This document shows, one piece after another, positions 55,989-63,735 of a stretch of DNA of 64,000 bases. This DNA comes from Amycolatopsis orientalis DSM 40040 = KCTC 9412 (GTDB lineage: Bacteria > Actinomycetota > Actinomycetes > Mycobacteriales > Pseudonocardiaceae): positions 124,001 to 188,000 of the forward strand of contig NZ_ASJB01000051.1 of assembly GCF_000478275.1 (NCBI RefSeq), in the 5' to 3' direction. Under the pieces are notes generated by a model that saw only the letters and a list, made by a program, of their open reading frames with translations, ran no database searches and had not been told where the DNA came from. Position 1 is the first letter of the stretch. The number at the start of each line of letters is the position of its first letter. A program made the position numbers and the translations under genes.

Positions 55989-57752
55989 GTGTTCACGACC
56001 AGGCCGGAACTGGCCGGCACCCACGGCATGGTGGCATCGACGCACTGGCTGGCCTCGGCCACCGGCATGGCGGTGCTCGAAAACGGCGGAAACGCCTTCG
56101 ACGCGGCGGTAGCGGCCGGGTTCGTCCTGCAGATCGCCGAGCCGCATCTCTGCGGCCCGGCAGGGCAGGTCCCCGGCATCTTCGTCACCGCCGAAGACCG
56201 GACGCCCCGGGTCCTCGCGGGCCAAGGCGTCTCGCCCGCGGCCGCGACACCGGAGCGGTTCGCGGACCTCGGACTCGACCTGATCCCCGGCAGCGGCCTG
56301 CTCCCCGCGACCGTCCCGGGCGCGTGGGACGGCTGGCTGCTGCTCCTGCGCGACCACGGCACGAAGTCGTTGCGCGACGTGCTCGGCTACGCGATCTCCT
56401 ATGCGCGCAACGGGATTCCGCTGGTCAGCCGGGTCGGTGACACGATCCGCGCGGTGCGGGAGCTGTTCACCGAACATTGGCCGACGTCGGCGGCGCTGTG
56501 GCTGTCCGGCGGCGAACCCGTCGAGGGTCTGCACCGCAACCCGGCGCTCGCGGACACCTGGGAGCGGCTGCTCGCCGAGGCCGAGTCGGTCAGCGGACGC
56601 GAGGCGCAGATCGACGCCGGACGCCGTGCGTGGTCGCAGGGCTTCGTCGCCGAAGCGATCGATGCGTTCAGCCGCAATGCCTTCCGCGACGACTCCGGTC
56701 GTGACCACGCCGGACTTCTCACGGGTGAGGATCTCGCGAGCTGGGAAGCGACGTACGAAGACGCGCTGCAGGTCGACTTCGGTGACTGGGGCCTGGTGAA
56801 GATGGGCGCCTGGACTCAGGGGCCCGCCTTGCTGCAGCAGGCGCGGTTGCTGGACGGGCTGCGTGCCGAACTGTCCTATGTGGACGGAATCCCGACGGAA
56901 CGCACGGTGCATTTGGCCGTCGAGGCGGCGAAACTGGCGTTCGCCGACCGCGAGGCCTGGTACGGGGATTCTCCCGACGTGCCGATCGAGCTGCTGATCT
57001 CCCGCGAATACGCGGACACCCGGCGGGCCTTGATCACCGAAGAAGCCTCCGGCGAACTCCGGCCGGGTGGACCTTCTCCGCGGCTGCCCGCGATTCTCGA
57101 ACAGCTGCGCGGACTCGAGTCCGGCTCCGGTGCGACGGGCGAGCCGACGGTCGGGCCGCTGGGCGAGACCCGGGGCGACACCGTGCACATCGACGTCGTC
57201 GACGCGGCCGGGAACATGATCTCGGTGACGCCGTCGGGTGGCTGGCTGCAGTCGAGCCCGACGATCCCGGAACTCGGTTTCTGCCTCGACTCGCGCGGCC
57301 AGATGTTCTGGCTGGAACAGGGGCTGCCGAACTCGCTGGCGCCGCGGAAACGGCCGCGGATCACGCTTTCGCCGTCGATGGGCCTGCGCGATGGTGAGCC
57401 GGTGCTGGCGTTCGGGACTCCCGGCGGTGACCAGCAGGACCAGTGGCAGCTGTGTTTCTGGCTGGCGCACACGCTCGGCGGGCTGAACCTGCAGGAGTCG
57501 ATCGACTCGCCCGCGTGGCACACCACGGCGTTCCCGAGTTCGTTCTACCCGCGCTCGTGGACGCCACGGGAAATCGTGGTCGAGTCCCGACTCGGACAGT
57601 CCACAATGGACGCTTTGGCCGCACGCGGACACCTCGTCGTCGACGCCGGACCTTGGGCTCTCGGGCGCCTTTCGGCCGTTTCGCGGTCCGGGGGAGTCTT
57701 GCGGGCCGCCGCCAACGCCCGGGGAATGCAGGGCTACGCCGCCGGCCGCTGA
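55989..57752 (+). CDS. Gamma-glutamyltransferase family protein
   Basis: The 587-residue Ntn hydrolase has the family N-terminus (GMVASTHWLASATGMAVLENGGNAFDAAVAAGF). The autocatalytic site ETRGDTVHIDVVDAAGNMISVTPS has the nucleophile Thr398. Conserved FGTPGGDQQDQW follows. No signal peptide is evident, unlike many gamma-glutamyl transpeptidases. It processes by itself into two subunits and cleaves or transfers gamma-glutamyl or cephalosporin-type acyl groups. It is the last host gene before the integrative element. Confidence 0.88.
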   Translation: MFTTRPELAGTHGMVASTHWLASATGMAVLENGGNAFDAAVAAGFVLQIAEPHLCGPAGQVPGIFVTAEDRTPRVLAGQGVSPAAATPERFADLGLDLIPGSGLLPATVPGAWDGWLLLLRDHGTKSLRDVLGYAISYARNGIPLVSRVGDTIRAVRELFTEHWPTSAALWLSGGEPVEGLHRNPALADTWERLLAEAESVSGREAQIDAGRRAWSQGFVAEAIDAFSRNAFRDDSGRDHAGLLTGEDLASWEATYEDALQVDFGDWGLVKMGAWTQGPALLQQARLLDGLRAELSYVDGIPTERTVHLAVEAAKLAFADREAWYGDSPDVPIELLISREYADTRRALITEEASGELRPGGPSPRLPAILEQLRGLESGSGATGEPTVGPLGETRGDTVHIDVVDAAGNMISVTPSGGWLQSSPTIPELGFCLDSRGQMFWLEQGLPNSLAPRKRPRITLSPSMGLRDGEPVLAFGTPGGDQQDQWQLCFWLAHTLGGLNLQESIDSPAWHTTAFPSSFYPRSWTPREIVVESRLGQSTMDALAARGHLVVDAGPWALGRLSAVSRSGGVLRAAANARGMQGYAAGR

Positions 57753-57823
57753 CCAGCCCGTCGTCACCTTGCTCGCCGTCGTCGTCACTGTGTCGTGAAG
57801 GCCTCCTTCTGTAGCTCCGGAGG

Positions 57824-57860
57824 CCGGTAGCCGTCTGACCTGCGCTAACACGGCTACTGG
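57824..57860. repeat. Inverted repeat at integrase 3' end (attachment core or terminator)
   Basis: CCGGTAGCCGT (57824-57834) and ACGGCTACTGG (57850-57860) pair with one mismatch around 15 bases and include the integrase stop codon. A second stem, GGCCTCC/GGAGGCC, lies at 57800-57825. Tyrosine recombinase core sites are inverted repeats of about this size, so this may be attL; a terminator is the alternative. Confidence 0.4.
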
Positions 57861-59062
57861 CCTTCGGCGGTACGCAGCGGGTACACAACAGCGGAGAACA
57901 GGTCATCCATGAGCGAGCGGGCGCGCTCGTGGGCCTGCTCGAACAGGTGCCCATAGGTCTCGCTCGTGGTGACGATGGACGCGTGCCCCATGTAGTCCCG
58001 GACCTGTTCCATGGACGCTCCACGGTGACCGGGGCCGCCTTCGATCAGCCGGGACGCGAAGTAGTGGCGCAGGTTGTGAATCCCGTAGGCGCCACCCTTG
58101 GTCATGCCGTCCGCCTGGATCGCGGGGTGCCAAATGTCCCGGTTCCACGCGCCCGGCGCGAGCAGGCCGCCCTTGGCGTTGGTGAACACGATGTGCCAGT
58201 CCTGGTTACAGCATGTGCACCGGACAACGGTGGTCCCGTGTTTCTCCGCGTGCTGGGCAATGGCGGTCGCGGTGACGTCGGCACATGGGACCGTGCGGGT
58301 CTTGCCGCCCTTGGGCTTGGTGAGGACGAGCTTCCCGCCGACGCGCTTGACCTGGTGGCGGATGGTGATCTCCTTGCGGAAGCGGTTCACGTCTTCGAGC
58401 GCAACGGCGAACGCTTCCCCCTGCCGATGCCCGCAGGTGGCCGACACGAGCCCGATGGGCCGTTCCCGCTCCGGCATAGCGGCAAGCACGGTGTTCACCC
58501 GCTCTTGCTCCCAGATGTTCCGGACGCGCCTGTCACGCCGGGGCACCTCCATGTCCCACCCGTCGAAGGGGTGCACAGGGAGAAGCTTCGTAGCGCCATG
58601 AACGGCCGTCTTCAGGAAGCTTCCGAAATGGACGTAGACCAGCTCAAGCAGGCTGGTGGAGTACCTCTCACCGTTCGGCTTGGTCTTCTCGCACATCTCC
58701 GCCCACCACTCGATGACCCGCGACGTGGTGACGTCGCACATCCGCAGGTGCCCGAACGTCGGCAAGATGTGGTTCTTGAACCGGGACGCGACCGTGCGAC
58801 GCGTCCCGGCATCGGGGTAGCGCTCTTTCAGCCACTTGGGGACCGCCTCCGAGACCAGGACACGCCCGGCGGTCGGGTCGAAGGGCACAAGACCCTTGAG
58901 CAAGTCGTTGTTGACCTTGACGTCGTGGGCCTGCGCGTCGGACTTCTTGTGAAAGGACATGGTCCGGGCGCCCTTATTCCGCACACGCCACCGCTTACCC
59001 CGGCCGTAGTCCGCCGTGCGTTTGCGGGTGCCCTTGTGGTGCCAACGGTCCTCAACGCTCAT
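57854..59062 (-). CDS. Site-specific tyrosine recombinase (phage-type integrase)
   Basis: The 402-residue integrase has an Arm-type N-terminal domain (YGRGKRWRVRN), a core-binding domain (VSEAVPKWLKERYP..FGHLRMCDVTTSRV) and a catalytic domain. The catalytic domain contains an Arg in TCGHRQGEAF (about residue 212), HNLRHYFASRLI (HxxR), GHASIVTTSETYGH and the nucleophile Tyr about residue 370. A CxxC pair sits in a catalytic-domain insert (RCTCCNQDW). It reads toward the element's left end and is divergent from the XRE gene, a common arrangement. Confidence 0.92.
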   Translation of the reverse strand: MSVEDRWHHKGTRKRTADYGRGKRWRVRNKGARTMSFHKKSDAQAHDVKVNNDLLKGLVPFDPTAGRVLVSEAVPKWLKERYPDAGTRRTVASRFKNHILPTFGHLRMCDVTTSRVIEWWAEMCEKTKPNGERYSTSLLELVYVHFGSFLKTAVHGATKLLPVHPFDGWDMEVPRRDRRVRNIWEQERVNTVLAAMPERERPIGLVSATCGHRQGEAFAVALEDVNRFRKEITIRHQVKRVGGKLVLTKPKGGKTRTVPCADVTATAIAQHAEKHGTTVVRCTCCNQDWHIVFTNAKGGLLAPGAWNRDIWHPAIQADGMTKGGAYGIHNLRHYFASRLIEGGPGHRGASMEQVRDYMGHASIVTTSETYGHLFEQAHERARSLMDDLFSAVVYPLRTAEGQ

Positions 59063-59095
59063 GATTTCGCCCCTCTAGTGCCAGACCTGTCGAAG

Positions 59096-59139
59096 TGTGG
59101 GAAATACTCCACACGTCGAACTGTAGCGTATATCCCACA
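59096..59139. promoter_or_regulatory. Candidate repressor operators in the integrase/XRE intergenic region
   Basis: TGTGGGAAATA (59096-59106) and TATATCCCACA (59129-59139) form an 11-bp inverted repeat with one mismatch. GTGTGG/CCACAC (59095-59114) gives an overlapping smaller one. They lie between divergent integrase and XRE genes and may bind the XRE protein. Confidence 0.5.
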
Positions 59140-59165
59140 TTCAGTAGGTGCGTTACCTTGTGGCC

Positions 59166-59411
59166 ATGCCGAAGACCGCAGAGGATGAACCCGTCCCGGA
59201 GCGGCGCGTGGCGTTCGGGCTTCGCTTGCGGCGACTGCGCACAGAAGCCGACCTAAGCCAAACGGCGGTCGCGTCAGCGGCGGGCCTGGACCGGTCCTAC
59301 TACGCACACGTGGAGGCCGGGCGATACAGCATTTCCATAGATAAAGTCTTTAAAATCGCCGACGCGCTCAAGGTTGACCCGTCACACCTATTTGTTGACC
59401 TGTCGAACTGA
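59166..59411 (+). CDS. XRE-family helix-turn-helix protein (element repressor)
   Basis: This protein of about 81 residues consists mainly of a Cro/CI-type helix-turn-helix (FGLRLRRLRTEADLSQTAVASAAGLDRSYYAHVEAGRYSISIDKVFKIADALKVDPSHLF). The start is ATG 59166 or an upstream GTG (59148 or 59160); no clear ribosome site is seen. Divergence from the integrase suggests it controls integration/excision or lysogeny. Confidence 0.82.
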   Translation: MPKTAEDEPVPERRVAFGLRLRRLRTEADLSQTAVASAAGLDRSYYAHVEAGRYSISIDKVFKIADALKVDPSHLFVDLSN

Positions 59412-59572
59412 CTTGTGACACATAGGGAACGGCTAGCTTCTTATTGACAGTGAGCAGGTATGCGACCAATGCCCATGCCCTCAAAAGTTGGCCCTTAAAT
59501 CGCAGAGGTCATTTCTCGGAAATTGGGATACTTTGACCCCGCGGCCGGCGACGGGGCAGACGAATTCGATGC

Positions 59573-59962
59573 TCATTTACGGATGCGTGCGTTCCCGACT
59601 GTTCCAGCACGGTCGCGATGCAGCAGTAGCACGTCCACACCGAGGAAGCGCCGCTTCTTCACGCCTTTGTAGAATCGCATAATCTTGTCTCTCCAGTATT
59701 CGGCGTCATCGTGTGTCGCGCCCATGTCTGGGTCGTCCGTCCAGACAACGGGGACGGCGAAGGCTTCGCACGATGCGCAGATAGCGACGTCGTCGCGGTG
59801 ACGGTCGGCGCACCACATTGCGGAGCATTCGTAACAGCGAAGGTCTATCAGGTCATCGGAAATAATTCGCCGTCGTGAGCGCGGCACCATGCCCGTGTCG
59901 GTGAGGTCGATATCCGGCGGGGTGACCGTTCCCCATCGCCAGAACCGCGCGGGCCATTTCAC
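59573..59962 (-). CDS. Small zinc-ribbon-like protein following the capsid gene
   Basis: This 129-residue protein starts at GTG 59962, overlapping the capsid stop (GTGA). It carries two cysteine pairs, CYECSAMWC and CASC, about 12 residues apart with a His between, as in a zinc ribbon. An acidic segment (WTDDPDMGATHDDAEYWRDK) and a basic C-terminus (KGVKKRRFLGVDV) follow. Function is unknown; coupling to the capsid gene suggests a structural or assembly role. Confidence 0.65.
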   Translation of the reverse strand: MKWPARFWRWGTVTPPDIDLTDTGMVPRSRRRIISDDLIDLRCYECSAMWCADRHRDDVAICASCEAFAVPVVWTDDPDMGATHDDAEYWRDKIMRFYKGVKKRRFLGVDVLLLHRDRAGTVGNARIRK

Positions 59963-61248
59963 GCGGCCACCCGGATAGTCTGAACGGCGGACTTGTCGGC
60001 AAGAACGGTGTCGGTGAACCGCGCGGACACGGCCAGCCGGAAAAGGTCGGCTTCGAAGTCGCCGGGGACGTTCTCGGCAAGGCGGATATCCGGTGCCTGT
60101 CGCACGCCCACGCCCACCATCGTGCCGTCCAAGACCACGGCTGTGCCGTCCGTCGCGCCGTGAATGTGCACGATCGGGGGCAGTTCCTCGCACTGATCAC
60201 GGGTAAGCGTGTCGCGCAGGTGGTGACGGACGTCGCCGGAGACCAGCAGTGCGGTCGCTTCGCCGAGGACCTCGACACGTGCCATCGCGGCGGACAATTC
60301 GGTGAAGGTGAGCGCGGCGAGCGTGGCCACATGTGTCACGGTGCCGTTGCCGATCAGGCCCGCGTGCGGCTCAGGGGCCGTTGGGATGCCGTGCAGCAAC
60401 GCGGCATCCATCGCGCGGCTCACATCGTTGAGACAGGAGCGTTCGAACGCGGCGAGCACGTCCGGGCCGAAGTCCTGCCGCACGTCTTCGGGGAGTCGAC
60501 GTTGAATGCCGACCTTCTCCACTCCGCGCGCCTTCATGAGTGCCTTGAGATCCACATCGGCGAGCGGATATACGCCACCCGCTGGAATGAAACTCGCTGC
60601 CTGCTCTCGACTGACCGGGGGAATCACCGGCACTCGAACATGATTGCTGCGGTCAAAAGATGTCACGGTGACCGCGTTCAGCACCCGCGAGTTGTAGTCC
60701 CGCACCGTGAGCGGTCGTGTGGTCGGTGCCCCTGCTCCGGACAGGGGCATCTCGGTAATCGACCTCGCAGCAAGTTCATCGGCGCCACCGTGGGCACGCG
60801 CCTTGTGCAAGTCGCGCATGGGGTTTCCGAAGATAGTTCCGTGTTCCGGGCTACGGGTAATCATTGGGGCAGGAGTCTCCTTCGATTCAAGAGCGGTAGC
60901 AAGCGCACGAGCGTTGCGCACAGCATGAGCAGAACGGCCAACCTGTCGAGGGCCAGCGACGAAAACAATGGAAGACGAGCCGAGCACACCGCGTCGCACC
61001 AACTCGCGCACATCCCGGCCGGTCGTTGTATCGGGCAACTCGAAAGCGAACCGTTCACCACTGATCACCAGACTCCCGCCTGTGGTGCGGGCCATCACCT
61101 TCGATACATCGCCGCCCAACGTGGCCGCAATGTCGCCATAGTCCGCGACCAAACGCGGCAAGGTAGCGTCTACACCAGAGACGTAGAAACCATCGTCCAC
61201 GCGATGAAGCACCAGTGAAGCCCCACCGGGCGAAAGAACTTCAGACAT
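59959..61248 (-). CDS. HK97-type major capsid protein with N-terminal prohead-protease-like domain
   Basis: This is a 429-residue protein. Residues 1-105 follow the course of HK97 prohead proteases (VDATLPRLVADYGDIAATLGG, ARTTGGSLVISGERFAFELPDTTTGRDVRELVRRGVLGSSS). The usual His before the GRT-like segment is absent. Residues about 175-429 look like an HK97-fold capsid: SREQAASFIPAG, FERSCLNDVSRAMDAALLHG, TFTELSAAMARVEVLGEATALLVSGD, GTMVGVGVRQAPDIRLAENVPGDFEADLFRLAVSARF, TIRVA. AAAGGGGG supports ATG 61248. It is the only structural gene in view. An encapsulin-like shell is an alternative. Confidence 0.72.
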   Translation of the reverse strand: MSEVLSPGGASLVLHRVDDGFYVSGVDATLPRLVADYGDIAATLGGDVSKVMARTTGGSLVISGERFAFELPDTTTGRDVRELVRRGVLGSSSIVFVAGPRQVGRSAHAVRNARALATALESKETPAPMITRSPEHGTIFGNPMRDLHKARAHGGADELAARSITEMPLSGAGAPTTRPLTVRDYNSRVLNAVTVTSFDRSNHVRVPVIPPVSREQAASFIPAGGVYPLADVDLKALMKARGVEKVGIQRRLPEDVRQDFGPDVLAAFERSCLNDVSRAMDAALLHGIPTAPEPHAGLIGNGTVTHVATLAALTFTELSAAMARVEVLGEATALLVSGDVRHHLRDTLTRDQCEELPPIVHIHGATDGTAVVLDGTMVGVGVRQAPDIRLAENVPGDFEADLFRLAVSARFTDTVLADKSAVQTIRVAA

Positions 61249-61540
61249 CAGAAACCCCCTTTAGCAAGGCTTACACTGTGCTTAAACAGCGGAAACATGC
61301 CCTTAACAACGATCCACGATTAGCGGTTTCCCGGAGCGCACCGGCTGTACCTGCGATAACCCGCACTAAAAACAGATCTGCACTCAGGGCGTGCTCAGAA
61401 AGGGGCCGGGGTGTTCTGGACGCCGCAGGGCGCTGAACTTTCGCCCGTCCTCCCCCGCGCGTCGGCTGGATCTGTGACTATCCTGTCGCGAGTCCGGCGC
61501 GTCTCCGCAAGGTCGCCAGGGCCGCGTGCAGTATGTCTGC

Positions 61541-62266
61541 ATGAAACCCGACGATGCCGCCGACCGCCTTCGTGCGCTGCACACCGAAGCCGCACACCTG
61601 CCAACCTCCACGAGTTCTGCGGAGTTCAATTCCTGGAATCTTCGCGTTCGGTCAGTTCTTAACCGTGCCCTAGGCGAAACCCATCACATCACTGAAACAT
61701 TCTTAGACATCCGGTGGACGCCAACGATGTATACAATGGGAGACAACTCCGCATTCATTAACACCTTTCGAGCGACTATCCCCGAGGCGCAAGGTGTCCT
61801 TGACGCTGCCATCGCCGAACTTGATTTGCTGGCAGACGACACGCCGATCGCCGACGAGTCAGGAGTTGATCCCGAACTGTGGGAGCATGTTGCACCGGAG
61901 ATGCAAGCCGGAGCTTGGGGCAAGGTTGCTAGTCAAGCGGTGATCTTTACCGAAGACAGGGTAAGGAAGTGGGCGGGCCGTCCAGTCGGCGAAGTAGGCA
62001 AGGACCTTGCGGTTGCCATATTCGGCAAGGCTGGTCAATTTCAAATGGGAAAGACCGAAGGGGAAACTCAGGGATGGCAACTATTCGCGCAGGGTATAGC
62101 TCAAGCGCTGCGCAATGTTGATGCACACCGCATTCAGGACCGGCCTGATCATAAACGCTATGCGTTAGGCCTTGTCGGAGCGTGTTCGTTGCTTCTTACC
62201 CAAATGAGGTACGAGCATGGAAATCGGTTCAGGGACACGGCCCCTGCAAGCAGTGGCAGCGAGTAA
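61541..62266 (+). CDS. Ymh/TIGR02391-like HEPN protein
   Basis: The 241-residue protein has a variable N-terminus and a C-terminal domain like the Ymh family: LWEHVAPEMQAGAWGKVASQAVIFTEDRVRKWAG, LFAQGIAQALRNVDAHRI, and a last helical segment LGLVGACSLLLTQM. RNVDAH is an R-x4-H motif (Arg191, His196), the signature of HEPN ribonucleases. ATG 61541 was chosen; CAGTAT 5-10 bases upstream may be a -10 element of a leaderless transcript. Codon usage is AT-rich for this genome. A toxin or defence role is likely. Confidence 0.7.
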   Translation: MKPDDAADRLRALHTEAAHLPTSTSSAEFNSWNLRVRSVLNRALGETHHITETFLDIRWTPTMYTMGDNSAFINTFRATIPEAQGVLDAAIAELDLLADDTPIADESGVDPELWEHVAPEMQAGAWGKVASQAVIFTEDRVRKWAGRPVGEVGKDLAVAIFGKAGQFQMGKTEGETQGWQLFAQGIAQALRNVDAHRIQDRPDHKRYALGLVGACSLLLTQMRYEHGNRFRDTAPASSGSE

Positions 62267-62600
62267 GGCCGGTCTTCTCTAGGCAAGTGGCCTGAAGGTG
62301 CGTTTTCATCTTCAGCCTTGACCTGGGGCAGCCGATGCACGGGACCTGCAAGCCGCCGGGCTCGGCGCGTCCACCGTCCCGCAGGGCTAGGACGGGGGTC
62401 GACCGCAACCCGGCGCGCAGGAACACGCGACCGCAGTCACGGCAGCGTGCCCGGCCTGCGCGGTTCACCGCTCGTCGGACTGCCCGCCGGACGCGGTCAC
62501 CAGCCGTACGGCGATGGCCACCCCCACAGCGCTCACAGTGAGCGACACCAGGAACGGCCGTCCGGGGACAGGTCATGCACGCACGTCGCAGCACGAGCAC
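62229..62600 (-). CDS. HNH-endonuclease-like protein, probably catalytically degenerate
   Basis: This 123-residue Arg/Cys-rich protein starts at GTG 62600. It has an HNH-like layout: RRACMTCPR..CERCGG zinc knuckle, a basic helix (RVRRAVRRAVNRAGRARCRDCG), LALRDGGRAEPGGLQVPCIGCPRSR. In active HNH proteins the strand before LALxDGG has the catalytic DH; here it reads STP, and the final CxxCHR is CIGCPR. Phage HNH proteins aid terminase in genome packaging. It converges on and overlaps the Ymh gene by 38 bp. Confidence 0.55.
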   Translation of the reverse strand: MLVLRRACMTCPRTAVPGVAHCERCGGGHRRTAGDRVRRAVRRAVNRAGRARCRDCGRVFLRAGLRSTPVLALRDGGRAEPGGLQVPCIGCPRSRLKMKTHLQATCLEKTGLTRCHCLQGPCP

Positions 62601-62695
62601 CCCCAGGGCTGTTCGCGGCCTCTACTTACTTCAGTGGCAGTTGGGTGACATCCGACCAGGCAAAACGCCATCCTGTGGCGCACGCCACACCAAAA

Positions 62696-62794
62696 AGTGT
62701 CGAAGTGTCGATTCAAGCCCTTTTCTGCATTCCCCTTAGAGAGAAGAGAGCTATATAAGACCTAGAAACACCCGCATTTCGACACTTCGACACT
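62696..62794. repeat. Inverted repeat unit 1 with GTGTCGA iterons and AT-rich centre
   Basis: AGTGTCGAAGTGTCGA (62696-62711) and its perfect complement (62779-62794) enclose CCCTTAGAGAGAAGAGAG and CTATATAAG (62733-62760). Each arm holds two GTGTCGA heptamers. A fifth copy is at 62832-62838, between the two units. Confidence 0.75.
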
Positions 62795-62836
62795 CCGCCC
62801 CCGCGTCCGCCCGCAGCACGGCACGTGCCGCGTGTC

Positions 62837-62927
62837 GATTCCACCCATGTACCTATAGGTACTACTAACCCTTAGAGAAGAGAGAGATATAGAGGTTATA
62901 TAAACTGACAGGTACACGGGTGGAATC
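62837..62927. repeat. Inverted repeat unit 2 with AT-rich centre and internal palindrome
   Basis: GATTCCACCCATGTACCT (62837-62854) and its complement with one mismatch (62910-62927) enclose CCCTTAGAGAAGAGAGAG and TTATATAAAC (62869-62904). The left arm also joins a perfect 14-bp palindrome, GTACCTATAGGTAC (62849-62862), so two pairings compete. It shares the CCCTTAGAGA...TATATAA core with unit 1. The interval 62601-62954 contains no gene. Confidence 0.75.
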
Positions 62928-62954
62928 AACATGATGCCTCCGTCCTGCGTGCTG

Positions 62955-63491
62955 TCACCAGTCGACGAGGTGCCCGCTACCCCCGCGCTCCAGATCGGCA
63001 TACACCGCGTCGAACCACTCCCGATGAAGAGTTCCTCGCAGGACTCGGTAGGCGGCTGACCGCGACACACCATGCCGCGCGGCGATCTCAGCCACCGACC
63101 CCACAGGGCTCGCCTCCCTCGCGTCTGCCGCCAGCTCGAACCTGACTAGGTCCGCAAGGCACAGATCAGTGAACCGCGTCGGCTGGTTGTACGGGTCGCG
63201 CCTCTCCGGAAGAGAACGCCCCGCTGCCTTGACCTCCCGACGCCACCGCGAATACTCCAACCGCCACGTGTGGCCATACACAGTCCGGTAGATCGTCGTC
63301 GTACTCACTCCGTACTCGCGGGCAAGTGTTGGCAGCGAATGAGCTTCCTCCCAGTACTTGACCAGAATGGCGCGAACGTCGTCCTTTCCGAGCTTCGCGC
63401 GGGGCTTACCCCGCCGACCGTTCGACTTACCCGCGAGCGGACTACGTCGGCCTGCGGAATGCCCGATAGCGGGCCTGAGAATAACTGTCAT
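62955..63491 (-). CDS. DNA-binding protein with two helix-turn-helix motifs
   Basis: The 178-residue protein starts at ATG 63491 after AAGGGGA. The first helix-turn-helix is LPTLAREYGVSTTTIYRTVYG (mid-protein); the second is VAEIAARHGVSRSAAYRVLRG near the C-terminus. The N-terminus is basic (GRRSPLAGKSNGRRGKPRAK). It could be a terminase-small-subunit-like or replication initiator protein, or a regulator; the nearby structured repeats would be natural binding sites. No family is recognised with confidence. Confidence 0.65.
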   Translation of the reverse strand: MTVILRPAIGHSAGRRSPLAGKSNGRRGKPRAKLGKDDVRAILVKYWEEAHSLPTLAREYGVSTTTIYRTVYGHTWRLEYSRWRREVKAAGRSLPERRDPYNQPTRFTDLCLADLVRFELAADAREASPVGSVAEIAARHGVSRSAAYRVLRGTLHREWFDAVYADLERGGSGHLVDW

Positions 63492-63735
63492 GACATCCCC
63501 TTGTGGGTTCACCTCCTGAACGTTTCGCATCCTGACTGGACGCTGCTTACTAGTTCAGGGGCGGTGAGGGGACATGCCGACGAAGGGGCCCGCGGCCGGC
63601 GAAGCCATCTCCGCAGGTCAGAGCTTCGTGGCGCACTCAGGGTGAGGCACGGCCTGATGATCGCAAAGGGGCCTGCCAACTATCGTCGACAACTTGCTAC
63701 GGTGGCCGGTCTGCACTGCGGTGTCTACAGAATGC

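Noticed and set aside
57753..57853. tRNA gene as integration target
   Set aside because: The stems next to the integrase do not fold into a cloverleaf, and no tRNA 3' end or anticodon arm is recognisable.
62696..62927. CRISPR array
   Set aside because: There are only two non-identical units, arranged as inverted repeats with different arms. No regular direct repeats, spacers or cas genes occur.
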